DNA of 64,000 bases from Pseudofabraea citricarpa (GCA_029641185.1 JAPWGK010000032.1:372001-436000); one strand, 5' to 3'; counted from the stretch's first letter, positions 11,690 through 24,184 are shown. Notes: generated from the letters alone by a model not told the origin. Made by a program: numbers and translations.

Positions 11690-12197
11690 AGTGTGGGAGT
11701 ATCCCAGGCTGTGGCCGTTGCCTTTGCAATGGCAAACTCATTTTTGGGCTTTTATGACGACAATGGTCCTGGTGATGGGAGCTGTGAACTTGGATGTGAA
11801 AAGGTAGGCCAAATGCCAGATTAATGGTTCTTCAATACGCAGTCGAAGGAGAGAAGTATTAACGACCCTCGGCTTGATGTGCAGGGTTTGGAAGCAGGCA
11901 AAATCCCTCTTTGGTCCTTTACATTAATATGAGCGCGCAGAGCGAATTGTCCTTCCGTTGAAGATCATTCATGGTTCTAATGTAAACGTTACCTAAGTGA
12001 CTGCAGATGATCGAGGAAAACAGCTTAAAAGAACGATACCGATCAACAATATGACAAGTAAGCAGATTTGAGGCGCGCTACTCCATATGAAGAAAGGTTA
12101 AAATATCTGTGGTCTTTCCTGTGACCGGCGAAACTCCCAAAATACCTACTTATTAGGTCAGAATAACCTGTAAACCATCCTAGACCTCAAACCTCTT
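11690..12197. other. Intergenic, no gene seen
   Basis: Between the HET relic and the 3' end of the phosphotransferase-fold gene. No recognisable feature. Confidence 0.5.
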
Positions 12198-13550
12198 TTA
12201 AGGAAAGCGAGTAGCGTACTCCTTCTCGTACGCCTTCAGTTGTATCATCTTCATCCGTGTGAATGGCTCTATACCCGCACGCGTCTTTTCGTCAAGCAAC
12301 TCAATACCAGCGCCGCCTTCATGCAGCATGATCCAATAGATGGCATCAACATCTAAGCTCTTCCGTGCTGCATAATTGAACCAGAAGCGACCAGTCTCCC
12401 ACGAGTCACGCATTTTGGCAGAAAGGCGTGGCTCCTCAGTTTCTCCGCCTCGTGAAACCAACTTTGCCTCTATTCGCTTTACCGCTCTCAAGAACTGCTC
12501 TAACCTAGGCTCGTACCGAGTCAAGAATTCTTTCATACTATAGCGTTCTAACCACATGTTCGGCCCCAGCAATAGCAGCCACCAGGGTGGATCATACGTA
12601 AACTGGGCCGGCATGGTATTCGTGAACTCAAAATCGAGCAAGGCGGTGATGCGGAGAGTATCGGGGTCTATGAGCATGTTTGAAGGCTGCATATCGTCGC
12701 AGTAGATCTTGAATGGACCAGCGTTCTCGATACAGTACTTTGGGATGAGCTGAGAAAACCGATGCCGAGCGATGAATCGCCTTTGAGCATCTTCCGCATC
12801 ACTGGCGAGGTTCCGCTGCGTCTGGAGATGTATTATATGCTCCTCTGCAACGCATTTGAAATAGTCGATCGCAAAATCAAACGGCGATGTCGTAAATCGA
12901 GCAGAGGGGTAACCGGTAGAAGTGGCTAACTCGTTCATGTTGTATGTCAAGGGTCTGCCCGTAACGGACCATGTGTCGGTAGCCGGGTCCTTTGAAATAG
13001 CCCCAATACGGGGGAAGTCGAGTCGCGAAAGTTGAAGCATGTAGTCAGCAAGCTGGTCATAAATGGTATCAAGCTTTTTATCATCAAAATCTGGGCTAAG
13101 AATCACGTCCTCTTCGTCGTCCTTGGTCGGTTGCTTGAGAACCGTCGAGAGACGTGTTCCCTCGATAAAATCCATGATGATAAATGGCCCAAGTTGATTT
13201 GGGCTCTCTTCTGTCAACCCACAAGCAAGCACACGAGGGAGAGGAATAATAGTATGTTGGCTGAGGTACTCTATAATGCGTACCTCGTTCGTGACCTTCT
13301 CATGCCTCCACGTCGAATGCCCTGGTTTTGCGAAACGGATCAGAGCGCTCTGTCGCCTGACTCCAAATCCAATGCGTAGGCTGAGATTGAAGGAGCCCTT
13401 GAAGAACCCAAGAAACTCACCAGCTCCGCCTCCATCAAGACGATTATCAACAAATGCTACGATTTTGACCTTGGCGTCGATGACTTGTCTCAGCCAGGCC
13501 CGGCATTCGTCGTCACCATCAGCTTCAGCAAGCTCATCATAGCCTGTCAT
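12198..13550 (-). CDS. Aminoglycoside phosphotransferase-fold (APH family) protein
   Basis: A single 450-codon exon reads leftward from ATG at 13550. The protein-kinase-like APH fold is visible: an N-lobe segment with RRQSALIRFAKPG, a hinge region with FIIMDFIEGTRL (about residues 125-135), a catalytic loop IYCDDMQPSNML near residue 285, and a metal-binding segment LLDFEFTN. In the classic motif the loop is HGDxxxxN; here the His is Cys, while Asp and Asn remain. Fungi have many such proteins. Most have no proven substrate, and antibiotic resistance should not be assumed. Length and gene shape are typical of the fungal expansion. Confidence 0.85.
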   Translation of the reverse strand: MTGYDELAEADGDDECRAWLRQVIDAKVKIVAFVDNRLDGGGAGEFLGFFKGSFNLSLRIGFGVRRQSALIRFAKPGHSTWRHEKVTNEVRIIEYLSQHTIIPLPRVLACGLTEESPNQLGPFIIMDFIEGTRLSTVLKQPTKDDEEDVILSPDFDDKKLDTIYDQLADYMLQLSRLDFPRIGAISKDPATDTWSVTGRPLTYNMNELATSTGYPSARFTTSPFDFAIDYFKCVAEEHIIHLQTQRNLASDAEDAQRRFIARHRFSQLIPKYCIENAGPFKIYCDDMQPSNMLIDPDTLRITALLDFEFTNTMPAQFTYDPPWWLLLLGPNMWLERYSMKEFLTRYEPRLEQFLRAVKRIEAKLVSRGGETEEPRLSAKMRDSWETGRFWFNYAARKSLDVDAIYWIMLHEGGAGIELLDEKTRAGIEPFTRMKMIQLKAYEKEYATRFP

Positions 13551-14278
13551 TTCGACCTAGCGGCTCATTGACTGCTTCGGTTTCTGATGAAGAGAGATTT
13601 AAGAGAGATAAAGCGATGCGGAAGACGGCGGACAGAGTGTAAAGGTGCGGGATTAACAAGCTGAGACAGTAAGATTAAAGAGATACACCACGATGCTGAT
13701 CCCCTAAACGCACGCCCTTTTGTTGACGAGATGAGAATCATCAGAGAAAGATGATGAATTCTTGGGCTGCAAGTACTTTAATGTTGGTAATGTTGGTAAT
13801 ATTTGCCGCCAACATGTGTTATGTTTCATCTAGCGACTTCAGCGCTTATCATTACTAAAGACGTAACAATTACCATCTTGCTCCCATCCTACTTTCCTTC
13901 AGCTGTTTCGAAAACCAGAATCATTAGGTACTTTCTGAAATCTTATGTGTAATAATCAGCGACTGCCCTGGGCCTCTTGATCAGCCATCGTTAAAAGTAT
14001 TCCCTCCCAAGCAAGTGTCATTCTATGCCTTCATTCGCCATAGTTTCATTTAGAATAATTTAATATAAGATCATGTTAAAAATATTCAAATACAAAAATG
14101 TTGCAAGTTTAGATAAATCCAATCCTTCCATTTTGATTTCATTTTCGGGCTGAGAGTACAGATAAGTTGTAGATTTATCGAAGCAAATTTATCGCTCCAT
14201 ATTACTTTATACTCGGATTTGTAAAGAAGCATAAATTAATATACAACTTACCCAAACTTCAACTATAGCCTTCTGCAG
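13551..14278. other. AT-rich intergenic, no gene seen
   Basis: Promoter of the phosphotransferase-fold gene, then an AT-rich stretch (about 13920-14260) that may be mutated relic DNA. In-frame stops here cut off any upstream exon of the membrane-protein gene that follows. Confidence 0.5.
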
Positions 14279-15312
14279 CAGGGCTTAAGTGCCGATGTAT
14301 CATGTCAAGAAACAACAGACAGTCCTATCATCAAGGAAGATGTGAAATACTTCAATGTGACCAACTCAGGAAGTGGGAAAATGCTTATCCAGGAGTTTTC
14401 CTTAGATTTAGAATATCCACAGTATGCAATCATCAGATTTACTACACTTCGCAAAATTATATAATGCTGACTGAGACTTTTAGGTGTTTGTTTAGGAAAA
14501 CCAAATGGTGGAGTCTCAGGCATTTCCAAACTTGACATGTACGCTAAGTCCACGCATCACCACGTCTGAGGTGACATATTTTTCAAATTCAGGACTATTC
14601 AATCAGAAGATCGTCAGCTTTGATGATCGAAGTGCCTTTGGCCCAAACGAGACGTACACTGTTATCTCAGAGATATTTTCACAAGTCGTATCCACTTATG
14701 TAAGTCACATAAAACCAACACAAAGAAAATTGCCGACTAACCTCGGCTATGAAATAGGGAAATGTTCCAGTGGATTCTCTACTGGCACTTCATGCTGTCA
14801 ACGACTCAGTCCCATTCGCTCTGTCCTTAGAATCGGCGATTAGAGGCATTATCGAGTACGAGGGCACAAATCTCCGTATGTACTACACAGCTAATGAGGC
14901 ACCTGGATAGCGCGATATCGCAGGGACATACAACGTCTGGCGTGTAGGGTATAACGGAGCTTGGGTCTCCCTTTTGATTCTTCTCCCGCCATTGTTCTTG
15001 ATCCTCGTTTTAGGTGTAGCTTATATTAGTATTAGCTTCCGAACAGGCAGGACCTACGTGGATCATTTCAACCCTACAAGTAGCACATGTCTTATTGCAG
15101 CTGGAGCTGCAGGTGGTTCGTCGCAAAGTCTTCCATTTGCGAAAAGAGGAAATGCATCGCAGGAGGATGAATCGGTCTGGCGTTTGAAAGTTAAATTTGA
15201 TGGAGCCGATGGGTTCGTAGTTGCGCAGCGAAAAGAAGAGGATTGCTTACTTCCTTTATCGAATTCTACTGCAAAGGAACCAGTGCTAGGTCTTTATGAT
15301 GTTCATATTTAG
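14279..15312 (+). pseudogene. Fragmentary membrane protein gene
   Basis: Four exon-like blocks read as one protein: 14279-14421, 14496-14699, 14758-14875 and 14924-15312. The first three carry Cys- and Asn-containing segments of an extracellular domain (QQGLSADVSC, FPNLTCTLSP, NETYTV). The last has one strong membrane span (SLLILLPPLFLILVLGVAYISI) and a cytosolic tail. Introns 14700-14757 and 14876-14923 keep phase. The join from 14421 to 14496 does not (phase 2 into phase 0), and a TAA sits just before the first block, so the upstream part usual for such proteins is missing. It could still be expressed from the ATG at 14505. I read it as a decayed copy of a fungal multi-span hypothetical protein. 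Confidence 0.5.
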
Positions 15313-15564
15313 TTAGATGGCTGCGGCCGGTGAAATTTCACCAGCCAGATATGTGAGATATCACAAGCACTGCAATGACAGTTTTTCAATCTTCTCGATA
15401 AATTATACTTCATTGAATCAGACCGCACTGTTTACTCTCAGTTTTTGTCGCTCTAATATGCATATCAAACAGCAATAAACAGTGTAGATGCAATTTGTTT
15501 GTATTTTTAATCTATATCAAGTCTAATTCCAATCCCTCTATCCCCATATCCTGTGTAAATTGTA

Positions 15565-16400
15565 TTACAACAAAGCTGCAATAGCTGCAGACATTGTCTG
15601 GGCAGAAGATACTGTGATAGCGGTGGTAGGTGCAGACCATCCGAGGTTGAAAGGCAGTCTCTCGTTCTCGAAGAAGTAGATTGCGAGGGACTTGTTGGCG
15701 TTACCAAGGACTGGGTCACCGAAAGAAGACAACAAAAGCGAGTACTCGAGCAGAGAACCGCTTTGCGCAAAGGTAGCGTTGAACTCAGGGTTGTTGGCAG
15801 CTCCAAAAGTGAAGCGGGCTGTTCGCTCGGCTGCTGCGATTGCGAACTATTGCGAGTGTTAGTGATGAATCCTATAGCCCAAAGGCCAAGAACCAAGCTT
15901 ACAGTAAGTGTGTCTTCGGTACCCCAGTTGGTTAATGTTCTGTCCCATGCTGCCTGGTTGAAAGAATGGTTATCGCCGAAGAATGTGTCGTTGCGAGACA
16001 TGCTGCCATCGTGCTCAATGATTTGGTGCGTGTTCAAGTCATCCAAATCAAAGGTTGAAGCATTGCCAGTAGTTGAGGATTTGAGTGCCTGAGTGCCGAC
16101 CAAGACAGCAGCGTCGCGGGCTAAGTTGAAACCGGCAAGGGTTCCTGCTGCAAGGATATCAAGATCGATATTCTTGCCATCGTGAGGAAGGAGACCGTGG
16201 TTGGCAAGGCTATTTTGTTGTCAGCCTGTGCCGAGGTTGGATTTTGATCACAATTCTACTTACGCGTTCAAACCAGGGCAAGGAGATCGAACATCAGTGC
16301 TTCCGGCTTCAACGAAGGGGTTAGTCGTCTCGTCGACGGCAGAAGCGACGGAGAAGAAGCCGGTGGCTGCCAAGAGGCTGATGAACTTGATGGTATACAT
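15565..16400 (-). CDS. Short secreted heme-thiolate peroxidase / unspecific peroxygenase-like protein
   Basis: Exons 16400-16264, 16209-15903 and 15846-15565 encode 241 residues. The N-terminus is a signal peptide (MYTIKFISLLAATGFFSVASA). The heme-ligand motif PCP is seen in RSPCPGLN (about residues 39-46). The family's EHD-S motif appears as IIEHDGSMSR in the second exon, and the FFENERLPFNLGW block in exon 3 carries the conserved acidic residue. This matches the short (about 25-30 kDa) group of chloroperoxidases and unspecific peroxygenases, secreted enzymes that use hydrogen peroxide to oxygenate or halogenate organic substrates. The actual substrate cannot be read from the sequence. Both introns are standard GT-AG with intact phase. 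Confidence 0.88.
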
Positions 16401-18499
16401 TTTTAAAAGAATTGATTGGAATAAAAAAGACAGGGGAGATAGAGTTCAAAAGAATGAAAAAGAGAGACAGGAGGCAAAGCCAAAGAATGAATGTGATGGT
16501 TGGGTGAAGAGAGAAGACGGAAAGGTAAGGGAAACGTGCGATTAAATAACTAACTTGACAATTACCTCTCTCAACTCCTTTCCCGAGACAAAATGTAGGA
16601 ATAGGAAAGTTACCTTACCAACAAGCAAGTTGCATGTACCGGTACACCGGCATTCTTACGATGAACGTCGCTTATACATCGTACGGGTTTTGCCCTTCAG
16701 ATCACTCTACTTGGATGTTTCTGGAAGAAGCTTAAGTCTGGTGAACGAATCAAGATGCTTATATTAATAATGTTATGCTCCTTCAGGCATATATTTAGAG
16801 TTTCACCGCGTCTCTTCCCCTGTCATTTGATCCTCCGAGTCGCAAATTACCGAGGCCCCTTTTATTCAACGGAGATGCGGGCCTCGCCTAACTAGTTGGA
16901 CCGGGGGGTTGCTGCGCATAGAGAATAGTAGGATTTCATAATCAAGTTTTGCAATGCGTACCTCAAGTTCGGAACCGGTGGTTGCTGTTCTGGGCATATT
17001 TGTCAAGCATCCTGAAGTTTCGAATGGCTGTGATCATAAAGTATAAGTCATCCTCTAACCATCAAACATGTTTTTTTCTCTTCATCCTCAAGACTTTTCT
17101 GTCTATGTAACTTTCCGCATTTGTCCATACTTTCAACGGAAAGGCTAGTGATCCAGCGAGGTATTTTATGCTGCTTATTGCGAGATATTGCGAGAAACTC
17201 ACATGGTTGTAGGAGTGTCTGATGTGTCACGTGCCATTGGATCATCACTTTTTGGCAGGCGCTTATCCCTTTTTATCGATCAACGTCAAGCAAGTCAAGT
17301 CGCGTTATGTCAGAGATTCACAAGAGATGCCCTTTCCTGACGCAAGTGTCGCGAGTAGCCCTGGCTATAGCATCGTTAAATGACATTGTTGTGCATCAAG
17401 CGAGCACTCGCAATAAATAACCTTTGATTGTACTGTTTAGCAATAGCCACCCAAGTGGGTGAAGTTTCTAGACAGTCACGATTGATGGTGTTGTAGCATC
17501 TTAGCTATGATATGGTCCTTCATTCTCTTTAATTTAAATCGGCTTTAAGTGTTTAGTCGCGACATGCGCTCATTGACAAGCCGAGATTGTTCTTGTGATC
17601 ATCACGTGCTATTGTTTTATGGGCGAATCTGTTGTTTTCCAGTTCTGTGTTCTCTTATTCTTTTTGAAATGCCCTCGGGGCAGTATCCATTACAATATAG
17701 TGTTCATCGTCTGGATTGTAGGAGGAATATAATATGCCTAGTGAGCATTCGTCAATTAGGATTTCGCATACTCATTAGGTAAACAGTATATTGGATTCGT
17801 TCATCCTAAAAAAAAATATGAAATACAGGAAGCTATAAGATCTCAGTAATTTCCTACTTATTTATTATCACAATAACGAAATTAAATAAAGAAAGGATTA
17901 CGATATTTTTTTTGCAGCATAACGAAGTTTCGTTTGGGGCTAACCATTGTTAATTGTCCTAAGTATCCAAGCAGCCTTGCCACAATAGTACTGCAGCAGT
18001 AAGTGTTGCTTGCATCCCTCTAAAATTGCAGACATTCTATGGAAGAAACGCACGATATATTAGTGAGCAAATTTATTATTCGTTATCGTTGAGATATATT
18101 TGATGATTTTCGAGAAGTATCATTCTCCTGTATCTACATCATCTATAGCTGCGAAATAAGGGACTCTGACCATCAGTAAACCTACATCAATATCCCTATA
18201 CAACGTTTTCAAAGTCTAGTAAATGATTTATATGAGTATTAGTTAGTGATTGAAAAGGCGATGTCCATTCGTTGATGGCTCCGAGCCTAAGAATCTAAAT
18301 TTTAGTATTCTTTTATTATTTCGCCTAGTTTACCACGTCAACCACAAGCTTCTATACTAGCGCTAGCGTGAGGATCATGAATATTTATATTTCTCTCTAG
18401 TTCTAGAATTCTTATTCTCCAATAATTTCTGCTGCACCATACAGACAAACTCATCGTGAAAGACATCAATTTAAAACTTCACTCCAACCAACAAACAAT
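16401..18499. other. Intergenic, no gene seen
   Basis: About 2.1 kb. The left part is the peroxygenase promoter. From about 17800 to 18480 the DNA becomes AT-rich with many TpA steps and no coding signal, perhaps an old mutated repeat. Confidence 0.5.
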
Positions 18500-19925
18500 A
18501 TGTGCGTCAGATCACTACTCCGAAGCCTTGGGCTCCTCAAGCCAAAGCGGCTTCCAAAAAGATTAGGCTTTGCATACCTGAACAATACGTAAGTGCACTA
18601 TGATCGCAGCTTCCCCAACACCAGAGAGCGTAGATATTGCAAAGTATACCAGTTCTACACAGTAGACCCCCGACATTGATCAACCCGCCCCGATTGATTG
18701 AGGCACAAAGACTGCAAGTATCTCAATTATGCCTGATGCTAACATTATTAACAGTCATCCACGAGCTCCAAGAACACCTCCCAGAGCACGTCCACGAGCA
18801 CCTCCGAGAACACCCAGGGAGTCTCCGAGGTCATCTCCAGCAGCATCTCATGGGTTCGATGAAGGGAAGCAACATGAAGCAGCACGGGCTGCTGCCATTG
18901 CAGCTGTTCAAGGAGCTGCAGAAAGAGGGTCGCTGGAAGCCGAGGCCCAGCAAATGCCGTCCTCTCGAGGAACCCCAACTCGGGCTCACAAGCCAAAAAG
19001 AGAAGCCATACAACTCGAAGACGCACAACCGTATCGAGTACGAAGATTAATATCATCCTCATTATCACAAATACCAACGACTCCGCAGACACATATGTCA
19101 GTAGCAACTCAGGCTCGAGACGTGCAGCCCCGTCCTTCCGAGACGGATCTACTCGCACCACAAACGTGGCCAGAAAGTCGGACGTCGTTAAAGTCATACA
19201 ATATGCTTCATAGGCACCTACCAGTGACTCCGCAGACGCAAAAGGGAATAAACCCTCAGTTTCGGACTCTGCGGAACATCTCCTCTCAGCCAAATCCAAA
19301 CACGGTGGTATCTTTGGTAGAGGAAGAAACATCATCAATACTACTATCGACATACCCGTCGAAAGATAAAACATCATCCGGGGCTCAGAATACACCACTC
19401 GACCCCACTAGCCTTGGCCTGGATATACCAGGATCTTGGATAGAAGAGCAACAGACTCTCAAACAACGATCTCTAAGATCGAGAACCATACACTCAGAGC
19501 TCGACCCCAATATCCCAGGAGCTTGGCCAGAAGAACAAGAATATCCGGTGCCACTATCAACATGCTCACCAAACACAAAACTTCCTGATATGGATATTCC
19601 AGGATCTTGGCCAGAACAACAAGAACCATCGGTGCCACTATCAAAATGCCCACCGAAAAACATACCATCAAGACGACCTCCCTTGAAACTACCACGTATT
19701 CGGACAACTCCGATACCATATCCAGCTCCTTTCAAACTCAGAAATCAGCTACAACACGACAATAGAGAAGATATTCTCATCGTCAATCATCCATCACCAG
19801 GAGAGATTGGAGAGCAACCAGTCTTCTTTCAGGCTCACGCCTTGTTCCAATCCTATGGATACGCACCGCCTTCCTCAGGTTATTACCGCGAAATCAACCG
19901 TCTTGGATATACGGAACCACTATGA
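18500..19925 (+). CDS. Disordered Pro/Arg/Ser-rich protein with IPGSWPEEQ repeats
   Basis: Exon 1 (18500-18588) begins MCVRSLLRSLGLLKPKR. It joins exon 2 (18755-19925) across a GTAAGT...TAACAG intron in correct phase, giving 419 residues. The start of exon 2 is a run of PRAPRTPPRA-type repeats. The middle is Ala-rich, then Ser/Thr/Pro-rich. Near residues 265-330 a motif of the form D-x-x-IPG(S/A)W-x-E(E)Q recurs three times. No globular domain is visible, so it is probably intrinsically disordered. Over 18755-19050 a second forward frame is also open (LQEHLPEHVHEHLREH-type), and the reverse strand is open over much of 18748-19398. Low complexity explains this, but it makes the true frame less certain. 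Function unknown. Confidence 0.5.
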
Positions 19926-19982
19926 GGAAGAGAACAGAAAACACAAATTCGTCGATTCTTTATGGCACGAGAATGTAACATC

Positions 19983-20416
19983 AGCGAGTCTTTTCTTTTC
20001 GGAAAAAAAAAACACAAAAAAACACACAAAACCAACACTCATCGGTCCCTTATGGCACGGGGAATGTAATATGAGCGAGTCCATTTTCTCGAACAAAAAA
20101 AAAACAAAACGAATCGGTTTGACTTCCTACTTTTAAGGATTGTCACCAGCGAGTCTTCTTCTACTTCGAAAGTATATACGAAGCGAAAACCCTACAAAAC
20201 AATCGGATCCACAGGGCCTTCGGAGGGAGGATGAAATGGTCGGAGTGGAAAAACACAAGGATACCGAGAATTGCAGGAGGCCTGGGAGCATAAAAGACAC
20301 ATAAGATGGCCCAAACGCGCCCAACATTGGACTCTAAGGGACGAGGATCTTGAGAGAGCAAGACATTACCACTACATACAAAAATTTCTGCGACATACGC
20401 AACTCATCAGCGAGTC
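19983..20416 (+). repeat. Diverged spaced repeats carrying AGCGAGTC
   Basis: The octamer AGCGAGTC occurs at 19983, 20074, 20148 and 20409. The first two copies sit in clearly related units of about 90 bp: TTATGGCACG, GAATGTAA, AGCGAGTC, then a poly-A rich tail. Units 3 and 4 keep only the core. The first two units translate as related peptides in a frame open from 19807 to 20136, so part of this could be coding. Confidence 0.6.
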
Positions 20417-23400
20417 ATTTTCAGCGATCAGATCATGAGTCATTCAAGCGCGTTGACTTGGTCGAGCGTCATTGGGCGAGGAGACCTTACCAAAGCGAAC
20501 AAACTTCGCAAAAACAATCAAAAAGCACAAATCAGTGCAGGATAGCCATAGGAAGTTTAGCAAAAGCTGCAAAGTTGGCAATGCTAGGGATTGGAGGAAT
20601 TTCGAAAAAGCGAGCGTTGAAATCCCATGATTAGCTTCGGGATGTGCAAGGGAGACAAGGAGGGGCAGAGGAGAGAAGGATTTGGTTGGGATGGATCGGT
20701 GAAGATTGATTGGATTAAAAAAAATAAAAATGAAGGTCAGATGTAACGACGAAAGAGCGGAGGGTGCAGATATAAGGAACCCGAGAGGATTGGATATATA
20801 GCAAGATGTCTATCATACCAACTGCGGCAGAATATGGGCGAGTTTGAAGAATGGGCACAAAGGAGCACGGAAGAAGCTATGGACAAATGGAGTAGAACAA
20901 TCAATCATTTCCCGTACCTAACTTTTATGCAACCCCGCTTTCCTACTCGCTTTCATTCAGAATATTTGCTCTTGTTGTTAATCCTTTTCCTGTTGTCAGA
21001 CAGATGAATAATGCACGGCAGAACGAAAGTAGTGATATTCAACCTTCTTAATGGGGATCCCAGGTAATTGATAGCCCTCTTATTGCTAATGAATGCAGAA
21101 ATTATGTACAAATGACACTCTATACATAACGGGTTTTGTCCTCCCCATCGAGTATTCAAGGAGATAGATCAATTGATGCAAGGTATTATCAGTCAGCGCT
21201 CGCTATGATTAAGTCTGCCACAACAAAGCTATTCGAAACACACCTTGACAGCGACATGAGGATCGTAATTTGAGTTCGAACCCATCTGACCTGGGAAGAA
21301 AGACAGGTACTTGGTTTGAAGTGTAATATTGTTATGATACGGAAATATTCAAATTCAAATGATGAATGTAGAGATATTCACCAAGGATAGAATGGGATTA
21401 ACATATGATTTTATCTTTCCCAAGAACATTGCTGGTCAGTGAGATTGAGAGCTCTTTCTTCCTTTTGATTCCCCGTCAAATGTGCTATATTCCTCACAAG
21501 AAAATCTATGTGTTACTTCGCTTGAAAGTATTGGTTTCTCAATCACATGAAATAGATTTTCTGTGATTAGACGATTGATAAGAGATGGAGTTGAAAATAG
21601 GGACAGGGTCGAGGTAGAAGGAAAATGTCAAGCTTTCTGTTATCGTGCTTGTATCTTTCAAAAGGTTTCGATTATTTTAGCCTATCTTAAGGTAGGATTT
21701 TCATATTTGAATGCAAACAAAACCAAACAGTACATAAAATATCAAGATCAAGCATATCTTTCTAATTTTCGATTCTTAACAATGAGTCAGGATATATCTT
21801 TTCTCGTCTACTTGTCACGGATAAAGCAGCAAATTCTCCACCTTCGAGAAAAGACAGCCTTAATGTAATAAAGTCGAATGAGTACATAATCAATGTGATG
21901 GTAATTTACATAGACTCCCAACCACATCATCATCCACCCGTCGTCCCTCTGCTTTCTTCTCTTTTACTATTTACGGCTTCCTTCCTGAAAAATACTTAAG
22001 TTCCCCAACCAAATTCACTGCCGTAAACAATTTCTGGCCATGGCGGAGACGACAACGAAGACGATAGCGAAGACGGCGGCGGCAAGTGTAAGATAACAGC
22101 ACATCTAGATACTGACCAGGAAAGATATCGGTTCCTCTCAAACCAAACCCACACGTATAACGTAAAATTGATTAGAATTCTGAATGCCGTTGCCAGATAA
22201 TGTTCTGTTGTCAGTCGCAAGAGAGACACATAAAAGGGATTTTTATTCTCTACTCCTCCTTGATATCCATACCGACTGCCCAAAAGACTTGTCGATCGTC
22301 TTTTCGAATACGAGAATAGATGCAGAGATTGTCAGGATTTGGATTTTGGGAGAGACCGAGATCCCCTGAGGATGTTTGTTGCAGAAGTGGTACCAGTACC
22401 AACATGTCTTGTATATTTATACCTTGGGAAACAAGGTGACTTGCACTGTGAGGCGAAGGCTAGAGGTTGCACGTGCCCCCCGGTACCTTTTAGAACCAGG
22501 CAACCACAATAGACAATCAACTCTTTTACCACCTGGTACATTAGACTGTCGCCCAACGTGACTTGTTGGAAACATGAAGTATACTCAAGAGACTAGGGAA
22601 TTAAGAGGATTATATCCCAAATGAAACCCACACAAGAAGATACAAGACAACTTATCCTGATTTTGATTTCCAGAAACTTTGATAAAGTAAGCATATTCAC
22701 ATTTTGGCAGAAGACAGTAGAAGAACAAAATAAGCCAAGCCACAAGCGAGCACAGATTTAAATTCACCTACCTACCCACTCACTACATATATCTACTTAC
22801 CTTTCCTCGTGTTTTAACTAAAGATGTATCCACCGCGATGGCAGATACTAATTTGACAGGCAGCAGCGTGGCTTAGCTCTCGGAGTCCGTGATGGGCCTA
22901 CACCAAGTGCATCTTATGTCAAAACGAGTAAAGCAGAAGCTGACTGCGTACATGTATGATTTCACAACTTTCAGAACGTAAGCTGAAAATTGCTCGAAAA
23001 TTCTATTGTTGTTGTCATAGCTCATCTTGTTGTCAACCCCTCACATTCAATTCCTCTCCCCTCAAACTCCACCTGCAAAGTCTCTTTCCTCTCAAGCACG
23101 CATCTATATGTGCGAGCAGCGAAATAGGAACTTGCTTGCCTAACAATCTATCCTGCGGTCGATGGCTGAGTCTTCTCTTCGCAAGTGATGACCTCTATGT
23201 TGGTTGTAGAGAGTAAAAGCATGAAAGCTTGTTGCCTTTATAGTTACGCGACAGATGAACCCAAATCTGCAAAGACAACTTAGCGACACCTGACACAAGA
23301 TTGAATTAAGCTGCTTGTAATATTCAACCCAAAAATAAGGGATCATAGTCGAATTTCGAAAATATGGAATTGACCGACGGGTGTGTAGCACGGCGGAATG

Positions 23401-24157
23401 CATCTTACTTTTACATCCCGAGACAGCAGTTTGTATACTTCACCCGGTAATAACAATCTCCTTCTTGATAAAGGAAGGATTTTGACGAAGCAGAGATTCC
23501 CTTTATCTCATAATGATTAGATCGTCTCGCCGACGAATATCTTTTAAGGCCTCAGGAACGTAGGATCTCGAAGTCGCCGAGATGGGACTACCACTCAATC
23601 AGTCATCTGTCTCCTGCTGGTCAATTCCAGAATTCAAAAACGTGTCGTTATCAACACGTATTCCATTGTCAATTCCCAACATCGACCTACTTTCCCACGA
23701 ATGCGAGCGCGCAAACATCCCTTCTCTTGAACCATGCTCCAAACTCAAGGAAAGAAGAAGAATTCTCGTGCATCCCGAACTGCACCACACCACATGCACT
23801 TTCACTGGCTCTTTTTCTAAGTTGAGGAAACGAGAGAGGGTACTGTAACTCACTAGCCTATGTATGATTTTCAAGTAGCCAAGTGACCAAGCCAAACTCC
23901 ACAGCTAAAGTGCTTTATCAAACTCAACCACGTTATCTACACATGCCTCGCTACACCCTAGCCATTTCATCCACCCACAAAAAAGGAGAGAGATCTAAAG
24001 AATATCCACCTCTCATTTTGGCAATCCAACTCCCAAGAAGCATAATACCAGCAAAGAAGAAGAAAATAAACAGCAAAAAATAACTCACTCAAACACCTCA
24101 ATCTCCAAATCTAGCTCCCAACTCCCAACTCCCACCTCCCACCTCCCTACACAAACC

Positions 24158-24184
24158 TATAAATACCCACCCACCAACCCACCC
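24158..24184. promoter_or_regulatory. TATA box next to a potential G-quadruplex
   Basis: TATAAATA lies at 24158-24165. It is followed at once by four C-triplets (24166-24184), which on the minus strand read GGG-T-GGG-(5)-GGG-T-GGG, a canonical quadruplex pattern. Confidence 0.5.

Noticed and set aside
12198..13550. Antibiotic-resistance gene by annotation of the APH fold
   Set aside because: Fungal APH-fold proteins are a large family of unknown function, and the catalytic-loop His is replaced. Resistance cannot be claimed.
21265..21300. A GTTCGAACCC box resembling a tRNA T-loop
   Set aside because: The flanking bases do not form a T stem, and no A box or acceptor stem lies at the right distance.
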